Shown in pieces: positions 1 to 8,350 of a stretch of 64,000 nt of DNA. The notes beneath the pieces were generated by a model. It searched no databases. It was not told the origin of the DNA and worked only from the letters and a program-made list of their open reading frames with translations. The DNA comes from JBGTGG01 sp964398945 (GTDB lineage Bacteria; Bacteroidota; Bacteroidia; Cytophagales; Cyclobacteriaceae), in NCBI GenBank assembly GCA_964398945.1, contig CAYNOT010000013.1, forward strand, positions 62,001-126,000. Direction: 5' to 3'. Each line of letters opens with the position of its first letter. Within the stretch, counting starts at the first letter, position 1. Made by a program: the position numbers and the translations under genes.

Positions 1-1
1 T

Positions 2-838
2 TGCAACATGCTTTCCCTTGATCCAAAAGAAATCAACAGCGATTGGAAAAAAGCCGTCAATAAATTATTGACCTGCGCATATCAAAGTACCAAGCATTCA
101 TCCGATATTACTTTTTCCGCTGCAAAAAATTTAGCGTCTTCCATTGGCGCTACCTTCCATTCATGGAGCATTGATGAAGAGGTGGCTTCGTACACATCAA
201 AAATAGAAGCTGCCATGGGCCGCGATCTTCGCTGGGAAACCGATGATATCAGTTTACAAAATATCCAGGCACGATCACGCTCCCCCATTATCTGGATGTT
301 GGCCAACATCAAGCAAGCTATCTTATTGACCACCTCCAACAGAAGTGAGGGAAGTGTGGGCTATGCCACCATGGATGGCGATACAAGCGGAAGCCTTGCC
401 CCTATCGCAGCGGTGAGCAAACCATTTATATTGCAGTGGCTTGCATGGGCGCAACACGAACTTGACTACCCGGCCCTTCGTGCGATCACATCACAACAAC
501 CTACTGCAGAATTGCGCCCTCAGGAAAACCAGCAAACCGATGAAGCCGATTTGATGCCGTATTCCATCCTTTCACTCATTGAGAGGCTGGCCATTTTCGA
601 AATGAAATCCCCGATGGAAGTTTTTCTTGAAATGAAAGAAGAGTCGACCGATTTACCGCTCTTGAAAAAGCATATTCGAACCTTTTTTCAAAAATGGTCA
701 TCTAACCAGTGGAAAAGGGAACGATTGGCCCCATCTTTCTTTATGGACGACTTTAATGTTGATCCCAGAACCTGGTGCCGCTTCCCAATTTTATCAGGAA
801 GCTTTAAGGAAGAATTGGCCCAATTGGACAATTTTTAA
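2..838 (+). CDS. nadE: NAD+ synthetase, C-terminal part (cut by left edge)
   Basis: The reading frame is open to the left edge, so this is the 3' part of a larger gene. The visible 278 residues match the ATP-dependent amidase/synthetase domain of NAD+ synthetase, which converts nicotinate adenine dinucleotide to NAD+. The diagnostic block LLTTSNRSEGSVGYATMDGD lies about 107-126 residues after the first visible Met, followed by a PI...K segment. The Bacteroidota enzyme is usually the long glutamine-dependent form with an N-terminal nitrilase-like domain; that part and the SGG.DS loop would lie outside the window, so the glutamine-dependent form is inferred. lgt follows after 47 bases. Confidence 0.85.
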   Translation, partial: CNMLSLDPKEINSDWKKAVNKLLTCAYQSTKHSSDITFSAAKNLASSIGATFHSWSIDEEVASYTSKIEAAMGRDLRWETDDISLQNIQARSRSPIIWMLANIKQAILLTTSNRSEGSVGYATMDGDTSGSLAPIAAVSKPFILQWLAWAQHELDYPALRAITSQQPTAELRPQENQQTDEADLMPYSILSLIERLAIFEMKSPMEVFLEMKEESTDLPLLKKHIRTFFQKWSSNQWKRERLAPSFFMDDFNVDPRTWCRFPILSGSFKEELAQLDNF

Positions 839-872
839 AACAATATTAACCCACAATCGGAGGCCAACTCCC

Positions 873-880
873 TATATTTG
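873..880 (+). promoter_or_regulatory. Bacteroidota -7 box of lgt
   Basis: TATATTTG fits the known Bacteroidota -7 consensus TAnnTTTG and ends five bases before the lgt ATG. Transcription would then start at or very near the start codon, giving a leaderless or almost leaderless mRNA. I see no convincing -33 TTTG at the usual distance. Confidence 0.5.
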
Positions 881-885
881 CAGCT

Positions 886-2010
886 ATGACTTTACTGAAT
901 TACATGATTTGGACCGGGAGCCCGGAGATATTTACCATATCACTCCCTTTTTTGTCGGATATAACATTGCGTTGGTACGGACTTCTCTTTGCGGGTGGTT
1001 TTTTGTTAAGTCAACAACTGCTTTATTACATCTTCAAAAAAGAAGGAAAGCCGGAGAAAGATGTGGATACACTTACGATTTACATGGTAATTGCCACTGT
1101 AGTGGGGGCACGCTTGGGCCACGTAATTTTCTATCAACCGGAAATGTTCACGGAAGACCCGCTGGGTATTTTCCTTCCGTTTAAATTTTCCCCTTTTGAA
1201 TTTACAGGCCTTCAGGGATTGGCAAGCCATGGTGCAGGCATCGGTATTTTTATTGCCCTCTGGCTTTACTCCAGAAAAAAACTTCCCAACCAAAATTTTT
1301 TACAAACAGTGGATCGCATCGCTATTGTGGTTGCGTTAACAGGGGCCATGATCCGGTTTGGGAATTTTTTCAATTCAGAAATCATTGGAAAGCCAACCGA
1401 GTCTGGTTACGGAGTTGTTTTTGCCCATAGTGCAGAAAACATGTTGGAGAATCAAGACAATGTTGAGTCCGTAAGTTTTGTTAAAAGCAATGATGGCCCC
1501 AACGACCTGGGGTACGAACCTGTAAAAATCCTTGTTGAATTTGGGGCCGCTTCGAATTTTACTTCCGGTATTAATTACGCAGAAGGGAATTTAAAATCCA
1601 TTCTCACCAATAACCGATATGTCAATGAACATATTTATCAACCAGTTGATGCCAATGTTCAAATGGAAGTTGGTGAGGATGGAAATTATGCGGCTATTAT
1701 CAACACCCATGTAATCCCCCGCCATCCTGCACAACTTTATGAATCAATTTCCTGCGTGCTCCTGTTTGTATTTTTGCTATGGCTATGGAGTCAGTATAAA
1801 GAAAACCTTCCCCCCGGAAGGCTCTTCGGGATATTTCTCGTGGTTTGTTTTACCCTTCGTTTCTTTTACGAATTCATTAAAGAAAACCAGGTAGCTTTTG
1901 AAGAAGGCATGGCGATTAATATGGGGCAAATCCTGAGTATTCCGATGGTGTTAATGGGATTGTTTTTTCTTTGGAAATCGTATCAAAAACCGAACGTGGA
2001 AAAAGTTTAA
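886..2010 (+). CDS. lgt: Prolipoprotein diacylglyceryl transferase
   Basis: Transfers diacylglycerol from phosphatidylglycerol to the lipobox cysteine of prolipoproteins in the inner membrane, the first step of lipoprotein maturation. The 374-residue protein has several hydrophobic segments and the Lgt signatures: SHGAGIGIF (about 114-122), RFGNFFNSEIIGKP (157-170) and HPAQLYE (280-286). A hydrophilic insert of about 95 residues between the last two motifs makes it longer than the roughly 290-residue E. coli enzyme; such inserts are common in Bacteroidota. The ATG at 886 follows a -7 box almost directly. Several lipoproteins encoded in this window would be substrates. Confidence 0.95.
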   Translation: MTLLNYMIWTGSPEIFTISLPFLSDITLRWYGLLFAGGFLLSQQLLYYIFKKEGKPEKDVDTLTIYMVIATVVGARLGHVIFYQPEMFTEDPLGIFLPFKFSPFEFTGLQGLASHGAGIGIFIALWLYSRKKLPNQNFLQTVDRIAIVVALTGAMIRFGNFFNSEIIGKPTESGYGVVFAHSAENMLENQDNVESVSFVKSNDGPNDLGYEPVKILVEFGAASNFTSGINYAEGNLKSILTNNRYVNEHIYQPVDANVQMEVGEDGNYAAIINTHVIPRHPAQLYESISCVLLFVFLLWLWSQYKENLPPGRLFGIFLVVCFTLRFFYEFIKENQVAFEEGMAINMGQILSIPMVLMGLFFLWKSYQKPNVEKV

Positions 2011-2046
2011 ATCCCGGCCATGTGGTGCTCGTCTTAAGGAATAAAA

Positions 2047-3501
2047 ATGCTGTCTTTTGTAATCGGATGTGTGGGGATGTTGTTTTCATCGGGGTTTACT
2101 CCGGCAACACCGCTGCATCCCGGTGACACCCTAAGACGACCTGGTAAAAACAAAGTACTACTGGCTGACACCACAAACCGGAAAGTCAAGATCAATCGAA
2201 TATTGATTATCGGCAACCGCATAACTCGAGAGCACATTATCCTTCGTGAACTTTCAGTAAGCCCGGGGGATAGCGTGAATGCTGAACTCCTGGCACCCAT
2301 TCTCGATCTTGACAAAAAAAAAATCTACAATACACGGCTCTTTAATTCGGTGGATATTCGGGTGCTTGAACTTGAACCAACTGTGATCGATTTGCTCATC
2401 GACTTGAATGAAAGGTGGTATACATTTCCAGTACCCATTTTTGAATTATCAGATCGAAATTTTAACGAATGGTGGCAAACTTACAACCATGATTTCTCGC
2501 GCGTCAACTATGGTCTACGTCTTTTCCAATACAACATGCGCGGACGAAATGAAACGTTGCGCGCAACCGCCCAATTTGGGTTTACACGAAAGTTTGAATT
2601 AAGTTACCGCTTCCCCTACATCGATAAAAAACAAAAACAAGGATTAGGTTTTAGTATCGATTATTCTGAATCAAAAAATGTTGCATACAAAACCGAAGAC
2701 CACAAACTGCTTTTTTTAGACAGTACCAAAATCCTAAAATATACATCGGGGGCCAGTGTGTGGTATACCTACCGGAATTCATTCTATGTCCAGCATACAA
2801 TTTCCCTGGATTATCGCGACAACCACATCCTGGATACAATAGCAGTACTCAATCCTGAGTATATGGGCAATAGCAGAACACAACAACGTTTTGTTTCCTT
2901 TGGATATCAATTTGTGAATGACCACCGGGATATTGCAGCGTACCCGTTAAAAGGGTATTATATTCTGGGGTCCTTAAAGAAGTACGGACTAGGTTTCACC
3001 GATGATCTTGATAAGTTCGAAATGATCGGGTCATTTTCCACATACATGGAACTCCCAAAAAATTTCTACCTGGCAAACTACACGAACATTTCAATCAGTA
3101 CGCCAAAAAATTTGGCATACAACTATTATAGCGCATTAGGATACCGCAAAAACTTTGTGCGTGGCTACGAAATATATGTAATTGAAGGGCCCAACAGTTT
3201 TTTGAACAAAACCACCTTAAAGAAAAGGGTTTTTAGTAAAAACATAGCGTGGAGAAGTATGCCCATCGAACAGTTCCGGCACATCCCTTTCGCAATCTAT
3301 TTAAAAACCTATGCGGATTTCGGATATGTCCCCAATTACCCAAATTATGAAGTCAACAGCCGGTTGGCCGGTAAATTATTGACCGGTGCGGGATTTGGGC
3401 TGGATATTATTGGCTCGTACGATGTTGTGCTCCGCTTCGAATACTCCTTCAACAATAGTGGGCAAAATGGGTTTTTCTTCCATCTCTATAAGGAATTTTA
3501 A
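2047..3501 (+). CDS. POTRA/Omp85-type outer-membrane protein
   Basis: A 484-residue protein with a hydrophobic N-terminus, a POTRA-like domain (about residues 48-118, with the pattern KINRILIIGNRIT...ILRELSVSPGD) and a long C-terminal half rich in alternating aromatic and polar residues, ending in Phe, as expected for a 16-strand Omp85 barrel. It is much shorter than BamA, which has five POTRA domains, so it is more likely a single-POTRA BamA/TamA relative than the essential BamA. The client is unknown. It lies 36 bases after lgt and upstream of two more outer-membrane proteins on the same strand. Confidence 0.75.
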   Translation: MLSFVIGCVGMLFSSGFTPATPLHPGDTLRRPGKNKVLLADTTNRKVKINRILIIGNRITREHIILRELSVSPGDSVNAELLAPILDLDKKKIYNTRLFNSVDIRVLELEPTVIDLLIDLNERWYTFPVPIFELSDRNFNEWWQTYNHDFSRVNYGLRLFQYNMRGRNETLRATAQFGFTRKFELSYRFPYIDKKQKQGLGFSIDYSESKNVAYKTEDHKLLFLDSTKILKYTSGASVWYTYRNSFYVQHTISLDYRDNHILDTIAVLNPEYMGNSRTQQRFVSFGYQFVNDHRDIAAYPLKGYYILGSLKKYGLGFTDDLDKFEMIGSFSTYMELPKNFYLANYTNISISTPKNLAYNYYSALGYRKNFVRGYEIYVIEGPNSFLNKTTLKKRVFSKNIAWRSMPIEQFRHIPFAIYLKTYADFGYVPNYPNYEVNSRLAGKLLTGAGFGLDIIGSYDVVLRFEYSFNNSGQNGFFFHLYKEF

Positions 3502-3559
3502 AAATAATATTAAAGTATAAACCGGATTGCGTAATTTGAAATAAAAAATTTCAAAAGTG

Positions 3560-4375
3560 ATGCGATCACTACCGTTGGCGATTATGTTTCTGCTATGCTA
3601 TACTTGCCTGCAAGGGCAAAGCACCTCAACACTGTCGGGCGCAAAAGCACAAGGTATTGGTTATGCTTCTTCGTGCCTCTTTGATGAATGGGCGATCTTA
3701 AACAATGTTGGCGGATTGGCAAAACTGGAGGCACCAACATCCGCTATCACGTACAATGTAAATTCCTATCTCCCCAATGGGAACTCACAAGCATTGGTTA
3801 TTGGTATTCCCTTTAAACCTTTTGCAGCAAGCATAGGTGCGTTCTCTTTTGGGGACAAGGTGTACCGCGAACAAACTATTTCAGCCGGGGTTGCCAGCAA
3901 ATTTGGGTTGGCTTCACTGGGTGCAAAGATGAACTACATTCAATATCGCGCTGAGGGTTTTGGACAAAAAGGAATGGTTACCGTAAGCATGGGTGGAATT
4001 GCTGAACTAACACCAACTTTTTCAATTGGTGCGCACATCATCAATATCAACCAACCAAAAATATCAGCAGAATTCGATGAACGTATTCCGACAACATTAA
4101 TCCTTGGTGTGCGCTATGATCCCGGAAAGAAAATATTTGTTACAGCAGAATTGGAAAAAGATATCGCGTATAGCCCCCTCTTCAAGATGGGCGTGTCGTA
4201 TACGCCACAGGAAAAATTCACCTTTCGAACCGGGTACAATCTAAATCCCAACGCGGCTTTTTTTGGTGTTGGCTTTCTTCATAAAAATTTCCAAATCGAT
4301 TATGCTTTTGAGTATAAAATGGAAATGGGCATGAGTAATCAAGCATCGTTGGCCTATACGTTTTCGAACGATTAA
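3560..4375 (+). CDS. PorV/PorQ-like outer-membrane beta-barrel protein
   Basis: A 271-residue exported protein (signal peptide about 1-19, ending near LQGQ). The pattern DEWAILNNVGGLAKLE near residue 40 resembles the D-x-WA...NNPAGLA signature of the PorV/PorQ (UPF0164) barrels, some of which serve the type IX secretion system. Its role here is not shown, and no other type IX gene lies nearby. ATG 3560 is chosen over an in-frame GTG at 3557. Its stop overlaps the next start by one base (TAATG), so the two genes are probably translationally coupled. Confidence 0.55.
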   Translation: MRSLPLAIMFLLCYTCLQGQSTSTLSGAKAQGIGYASSCLFDEWAILNNVGGLAKLEAPTSAITYNVNSYLPNGNSQALVIGIPFKPFAASIGAFSFGDKVYREQTISAGVASKFGLASLGAKMNYIQYRAEGFGQKGMVTVSMGGIAELTPTFSIGAHIININQPKISAEFDERIPTTLILGVRYDPGKKIFVTAELEKDIAYSPLFKMGVSYTPQEKFTFRTGYNLNPNAAFFGVGFLHKNFQIDYAFEYKMEMGMSNQASLAYTFSND

Positions 4376-6414
4376 TGAAAATGGTTGCCACCATATTCCT
4401 CTTGTTTTATTCAACAAACCTTTTGGCACAAGAGTATCCCAGAAAAAACATTGACGTACAAAAACTAACAGACGAATTGCTGGCGCAAGACCTTGACATG
4501 AACTATGAGGAGCTATATGAAAACCTGTTGCAGATCCTATCGAACCCGCTATCAATCAATATAGCGACAGAAGAGGATTTCCGTTTTTTGAATATCCTTA
4601 CCGAAACACAACTGCAAAATTTACTGAGCTACAGGAAAGAACAAGGAGGCTTCACTTCCATTTATGAACTACAAAGCATCGATGACTTTGACGTACAAAC
4701 CATCCAGCGATTTGCCCCGTTTGTTGTCGTCAAAACCAATCAACTCAAAACAAGTTTCCTGAAAAGCATTGCATCGCGGCAAAACACCTATCTCATTCTT
4801 CGGTACGATTACACCCTTCAGGAGAAAAAAGGATTTACAACCGAAGTGGATCCAGCCAGTAAATTCCTGGGGTCGCAACCACGCATCTATACACGTTTTC
4901 GCAGCAGCAAACCCGGTGATTACAGTATCGGTTTTACCCTTGAAAAAGATGCCGGGGAAGCAATGCTTTGGCGCCCGAAAAACCAATACTATGGTTTTGA
5001 CTATTCGTCCTTTCATCTGCAAGTTCAAAATAAGGGCCGTATAAAAAATTTAATAGTCGGGGATTTTCAAGGACAATTTGGCCAGGGGCTTTTGCTGGGT
5101 GGATTTTTTGGTTTTGGTAAAGGTGCTGAGACCATCACTACCACACGGAGAAGTTCGATTGGTTTTATTCCGTATACATCGGTTCACGAAAGTGGGATGC
5201 TGCGCGGGGCAGCGGTTACCCTTCAGGCAAACAAGCACATCGACCTTTCGGTATATTATTCACAAAAACGTAAAGATGCCAGGTTGAACCAGGATGATGG
5301 GGATGGGCACATCACTTCATTTCAAACCACCGGCCTCCATCGCAATGAAAAAGAGTTGGCTACCCGCAATAAAATCCTGGAGTCCAATTATGGTATAGTC
5401 GCCAACTTTCAGTATAAAAAACTCAACGGTGGCATCATCATGAATGGGACATCATTTGAAAACCGTGTCCAAAAATCAAAATCCGTTTACAACCAATTTA
5501 CTTTTGAAGGAATGCAGAACAATAATGTGGGCGGGTTTGCAACGTATTCATTCAACAACTTCAACTTCTTTGGTGAAGTAGCGAAATCATTGAATGGCGG
5601 GTGGGGCGGTGTCGCTGGGGTGTTGGGTAGCCTTACAGACAAAATAGATATCTCGTTGCTCTTTCGTAAATACGATCCTGATTTTTATAGTTTTTATTCA
5701 AACGCATTTGGGGAGTCGGGCTTGCCACAGAATGAAGCAGGAGTGTATTGGGGTTGGAAATACACCGCGAACAGAAAATTATCTATAGCGGGGTATCTTG
5801 ATTTGTTTAGTTTCAAATGGCTTCGCTATCGCAGTTATGCACCTTCCGTTGGGCATGAGTGGTTGTTGCGATTGAATTATTCACTAAATAAAAAATCATT
5901 GTTCTACTTTCAATATAAGGAAGAACAAAAGGTTATGAATAGTCCGGGTGATACTAACCTCTACTACACCACGGCAGGAATAAAACGAAGTGCGCTGATA
6001 AATCTTAGCTATTCACTGGCAGACAACCTTCAAATGAAAACAAGGGCACAAGCAAGCACGTACCGGTTCAACAAAAATCCTTCACAGGGTATTGCCATCA
6101 TGCAGGATGTTGATTGGAAGCTCAACAAATTTGGGATCACTGGTCGCTATGCATTGTTCCAAACCGATGATTATGATAACCGGCAATACACATACGAGCG
6201 GGATGCTTACCTGGCCTATTCATTTCCTGCCTATTATGGAAAAGGTGTCCGCACGTATTTGATGCTTGAATATACCCTCAACAAATACGTAAGCTTTTGG
6301 CTGCGGTTCAGTCAAACCCGATATTTGAACCAGGAAACAATCGGATCGGGGGTTGATACAATCGAAGGAAACCAACGAAATGATATCCGCATTCAGTTGG
6401 TATTACGGCCTTAG
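4375..6414 (+). CDS. Exported protein with helix-hairpin-helix and barrel-like C-terminus
   Basis: A 679-residue protein with a signal peptide (about 1-18). Residues about 50-120 carry two helix-hairpin-helix-like units: the INIATEEDFRFLNILTETQL type, then GGFTSIYELQSIDDF, as in ComEA-like domains. The remaining 550 residues are rich in Tyr/Phe beta-strand patterns typical of an outer-membrane barrel. Helix-hairpin-helix units usually bind DNA non-specifically, so a DNA-uptake role is conceivable, but no competence gene adjoins it and the unit may serve another contact. Coupled to the preceding barrel gene by TAATG. Confidence 0.6.
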   Translation: MKMVATIFLLFYSTNLLAQEYPRKNIDVQKLTDELLAQDLDMNYEELYENLLQILSNPLSINIATEEDFRFLNILTETQLQNLLSYRKEQGGFTSIYELQSIDDFDVQTIQRFAPFVVVKTNQLKTSFLKSIASRQNTYLILRYDYTLQEKKGFTTEVDPASKFLGSQPRIYTRFRSSKPGDYSIGFTLEKDAGEAMLWRPKNQYYGFDYSSFHLQVQNKGRIKNLIVGDFQGQFGQGLLLGGFFGFGKGAETITTTRRSSIGFIPYTSVHESGMLRGAAVTLQANKHIDLSVYYSQKRKDARLNQDDGDGHITSFQTTGLHRNEKELATRNKILESNYGIVANFQYKKLNGGIIMNGTSFENRVQKSKSVYNQFTFEGMQNNNVGGFATYSFNNFNFFGEVAKSLNGGWGGVAGVLGSLTDKIDISLLFRKYDPDFYSFYSNAFGESGLPQNEAGVYWGWKYTANRKLSIAGYLDLFSFKWLRYRSYAPSVGHEWLLRLNYSLNKKSLFYFQYKEEQKVMNSPGDTNLYYTTAGIKRSALINLSYSLADNLQMKTRAQASTYRFNKNPSQGIAIMQDVDWKLNKFGITGRYALFQTDDYDNRQYTYERDAYLAYSFPAYYGKGVRTYLMLEYTLNKYVSFWLRFSQTRYLNQETIGSGVDTIEGNQRNDIRIQLVLRP

Positions 6415-6438
6415 GCCATTTTATTTATCTTGCAGCCT

Positions 6439-6543
6439 ATGCATGGAATGAAAATGATAACACCCGAAATCCTGCTTCTCCTTTGTATTGGAGGAATTGC
6501 CTTTATTTTGATTTTTAAGGCAATTTTTAAGAAAAGGGGGTAA
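6439..6543 (+). CDS. Possible 34-residue single-pass membrane peptide
   Basis: ATG 6439 (alternatives 6448 and 6454) opens a short frame ending in TAA at 6541. The peptide has one hydrophobic stretch (about residues 11-28, ILLLLCIGGIAFILIFKA) and a basic tail KAIFKKRG, the arrangement of a small membrane protein. No ribosome binding site or promoter is clear. I recognise no family; it could be chance. Confidence 0.3.
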   Translation: MHGMKMITPEILLLLCIGGIAFILIFKAIFKKRG

Positions 6544-6710
6544 TTCCGGGGAAATATATCCTCAATTTCCGACCAAGGTTATTTTTATTCGTCAGGATCG
6601 TTTCTTAATTTCAGCATCCCAATGTTATTTGCAAATCCATTTCAATAAATGATTATGAAATCGCCATCCGCCAAGCAGACCCTCTGGTATGATAATAAGC
6701 CAGGCGATTC

Positions 6711-6731
6711 CCTGTCTGCCGGACAGGCAGG
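6711..6731. repeat. Short GC-rich palindrome
   Basis: CCTGTCTGCCGGACAGGCAGG contains CCTGTC/GACAGG and an overlapping CTGCC/GGCAG, so alternative hairpins are possible. It lies in the intergenic space 5' of the DUF2807 gene. Palindromes of this kind tend to be dispersed in Bacteroidota genomes. No terminal T-tract, so probably not a terminator. Confidence 0.45.
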
Positions 6732-6762
6732 CATATTTCCACTAAAAACAAATTATTAACAG

Positions 6763-7482
6763 ATGAAAAAACTAGTATTTATCCTTTTGAGTGTGGTCAC
6801 ATTTTCCGGGTTTTCACAAACCACCAAGAAAACGCTTGAATTACCTCCCTTTACCTCCATTTATGTAAATTCAAACTATACGGTTTATCTGAAGCAAACC
6901 AACCTAAATGAGGTGAAAGTCGAGGCATTGACCGAAATTTTCAATGCGTCTGAGTTCAAAGTAGAAGATGGAATACTGATGATCAACATCGAACGAAAAG
7001 ACAATTCAAACAAAAGCCTGTGGGGAAAAATCGATGACATCAAAGTAAACCCAACTATGAAAGTGTTCATCAGCATGAAAAATGTAAATACGCTGATGGT
7101 AAATGGCGGGGGGAAAATAATTTCCGAAAACTCGATTGCCGCTGACAATATCACGTTGTCCGTGAACGGAAGTGGGAATATGGACATAGACCTGAAAGGG
7201 AATAAAGTGACTGCGGAAGTAAGTGGGTCAGGAAACTTGAATTTGCGCGGTTATGCCACTACCATAGACGCGAAATTAAGTGGATCAGGAAGCCTCACGG
7301 GTTTTAATTGTCCGGTAGAAACAGCAAAAGTAAAGGCCAGCGGATCGGGAAATTGCGACCTCAACGTGTCGACTAGTATTGATGCATTGGTGTTGGGAAG
7401 TAGCGCTGTAAAGCATAAAGGAAACACAAAAACAGCGACAAAGAAAGTATACGGGCCGGGCTCAGTAGAGCGCGCGTATTAG
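6763..7482 (+). CDS. Exported DUF2807 (head GIN domain) protein
   Basis: A 239-residue protein with a clear signal peptide (about 1-18, ending GFSQ). The body shows the right-handed beta-solenoid pattern of DUF2807, with repeated SGSGN-type turns (NGSGNMDIDL, SGSGNLNLRG, SGSGSLTG, SGSGNCDL) and an N-terminal FTSIYVNSNYTVYLKQ segment. The family is widespread in Bacteroidota as a periplasmic or surface adhesin-like domain without a defined biochemical role. Monocistronic; the next gene converges from the other strand four bases on. Confidence 0.85.
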   Translation: MKKLVFILLSVVTFSGFSQTTKKTLELPPFTSIYVNSNYTVYLKQTNLNEVKVEALTEIFNASEFKVEDGILMINIERKDNSNKSLWGKIDDIKVNPTMKVFISMKNVNTLMVNGGGKIISENSIAADNITLSVNGSGNMDIDLKGNKVTAEVSGSGNLNLRGYATTIDAKLSGSGSLTGFNCPVETAKVKASGSGNCDLNVSTSIDALVLGSSAVKHKGNTKTATKKVYGPGSVERAY

Positions 7483-7486
7483 CACT

Positions 7487-8020
7487 TTAATAGGGAGAGG
7501 TATATTGCTTCTCCCATTCTTTCCACGGGGTATTTTTGTAATGGTCTTCCCCAATAAATTGAGCAATCTTGTGAAACTCGTCAGCCTTCCGGTATCCCGG
7601 TAACGGCTGAATCATTGCAAAGTCTTCATTTAAAAAAACTACAGTCGGGTAACTCAGCTTATTGTTCAACAATGCCGCTGCAAGTTCGTGGTAGCCCCTG
7701 TTTCCACTCGGAACAAATTTAAACGTGTGGTTGTCAAAGACAATTTCCCCGCGCTGCTCAGCATCAAACTTTACCGGGTAAAATTTCGAGTTTAGGATTT
7801 CCGCAACTTCAGGGTCATTGAATGTATTCTTGTCCATCACTTTGCACCAACCACACCAATCGGTGTACACATCAACAAAAATTTTCCTTTTCTCGGTTTT
7901 CGATTTTTCAATAGCCTCTTCAAAAGTCATCCATTTCACCAATGACTCATTCGGACGATCAACAGGATGAAAGCCCGAGAGTATGCCAAAAAACAAGCTG
8001 TAGATAATTGCCTTTTTCAT
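7487..8020 (-). CDS. Exported thioredoxin-family protein
   Basis: A 177-residue protein from ATG 8020; the in-frame codon at 8027-8029 is TTG. It has a signal peptide (about 1-18) and a thioredoxin fold. The active site TDWCGWCKVMDKNTF holds a CxxC at about residues 56-59, and a cis-Pro segment (LSYPTVVFLNED) follows later. The motif type matches the DsbD-gamma/thioredoxin_7 group, suggesting a periplasmic thiol reductase. Its redox partner is not evident nearby. Confidence 0.8.
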   Translation of the reverse strand: MKKAIIYSLFFGILSGFHPVDRPNESLVKWMTFEEAIEKSKTEKRKIFVDVYTDWCGWCKVMDKNTFNDPEVAEILNSKFYPVKFDAEQRGEIVFDNHTFKFVPSGNRGYHELAAALLNNKLSYPTVVFLNEDFAMIQPLPGYRKADEFHKIAQFIGEDHYKNTPWKEWEKQYTSPY

Positions 8021-8277
8021 GAATTTCAATTCCTTACAAGGATGGTGCCCTTGATTTCCATTGGTAAAGAAACGACCAAGGTTTTAAGTTTGTTCGGTTT
8101 TACCTTTTTAATTGTTCAAAAATCGACAATTATTTCGAACCAAACTTTGAAATTTTGCCAAAAAAAGCATTTCAGGCTGCTGGCACGACCTTGGTATAAA
8201 CCGGGATGTGAAATTAAAAATCGCCTATAAGGAACTCTTCGTTTCTACTTTGTCCTCTTAACAAACTGAGCACTCTA

Positions 8278-8314
8278 ATTGCCTGGCTTTGGGCTGAACA
8301 TGCGGCCAGGCAAT
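8278..8314. repeat. 10-bp perfect inverted repeat in a gene-free gap
   Basis: ATTGCCTGGC (8278-8287) and GCCAGGCAAT (8305-8314) form a perfect stem around a 17-base loop. It is the only structure I see in the 330-base gap between the thioredoxin start and the antiporter stop. Without a T-tract it is a weak terminator; it could be an mRNA 3'-end stabiliser for the antiporter or a dispersed repeat. Confidence 0.45.
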
Positions 8315-8350
8315 GTGTGTGCGACTTCCGGATCATCGTCTCGATTTTAC

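Noticed and set aside
756..1184. 142-codon frame overlapping nadE and lgt
   Set aside because: Out-of-frame overlap of two well-supported genes; no start signal or domain of its own.
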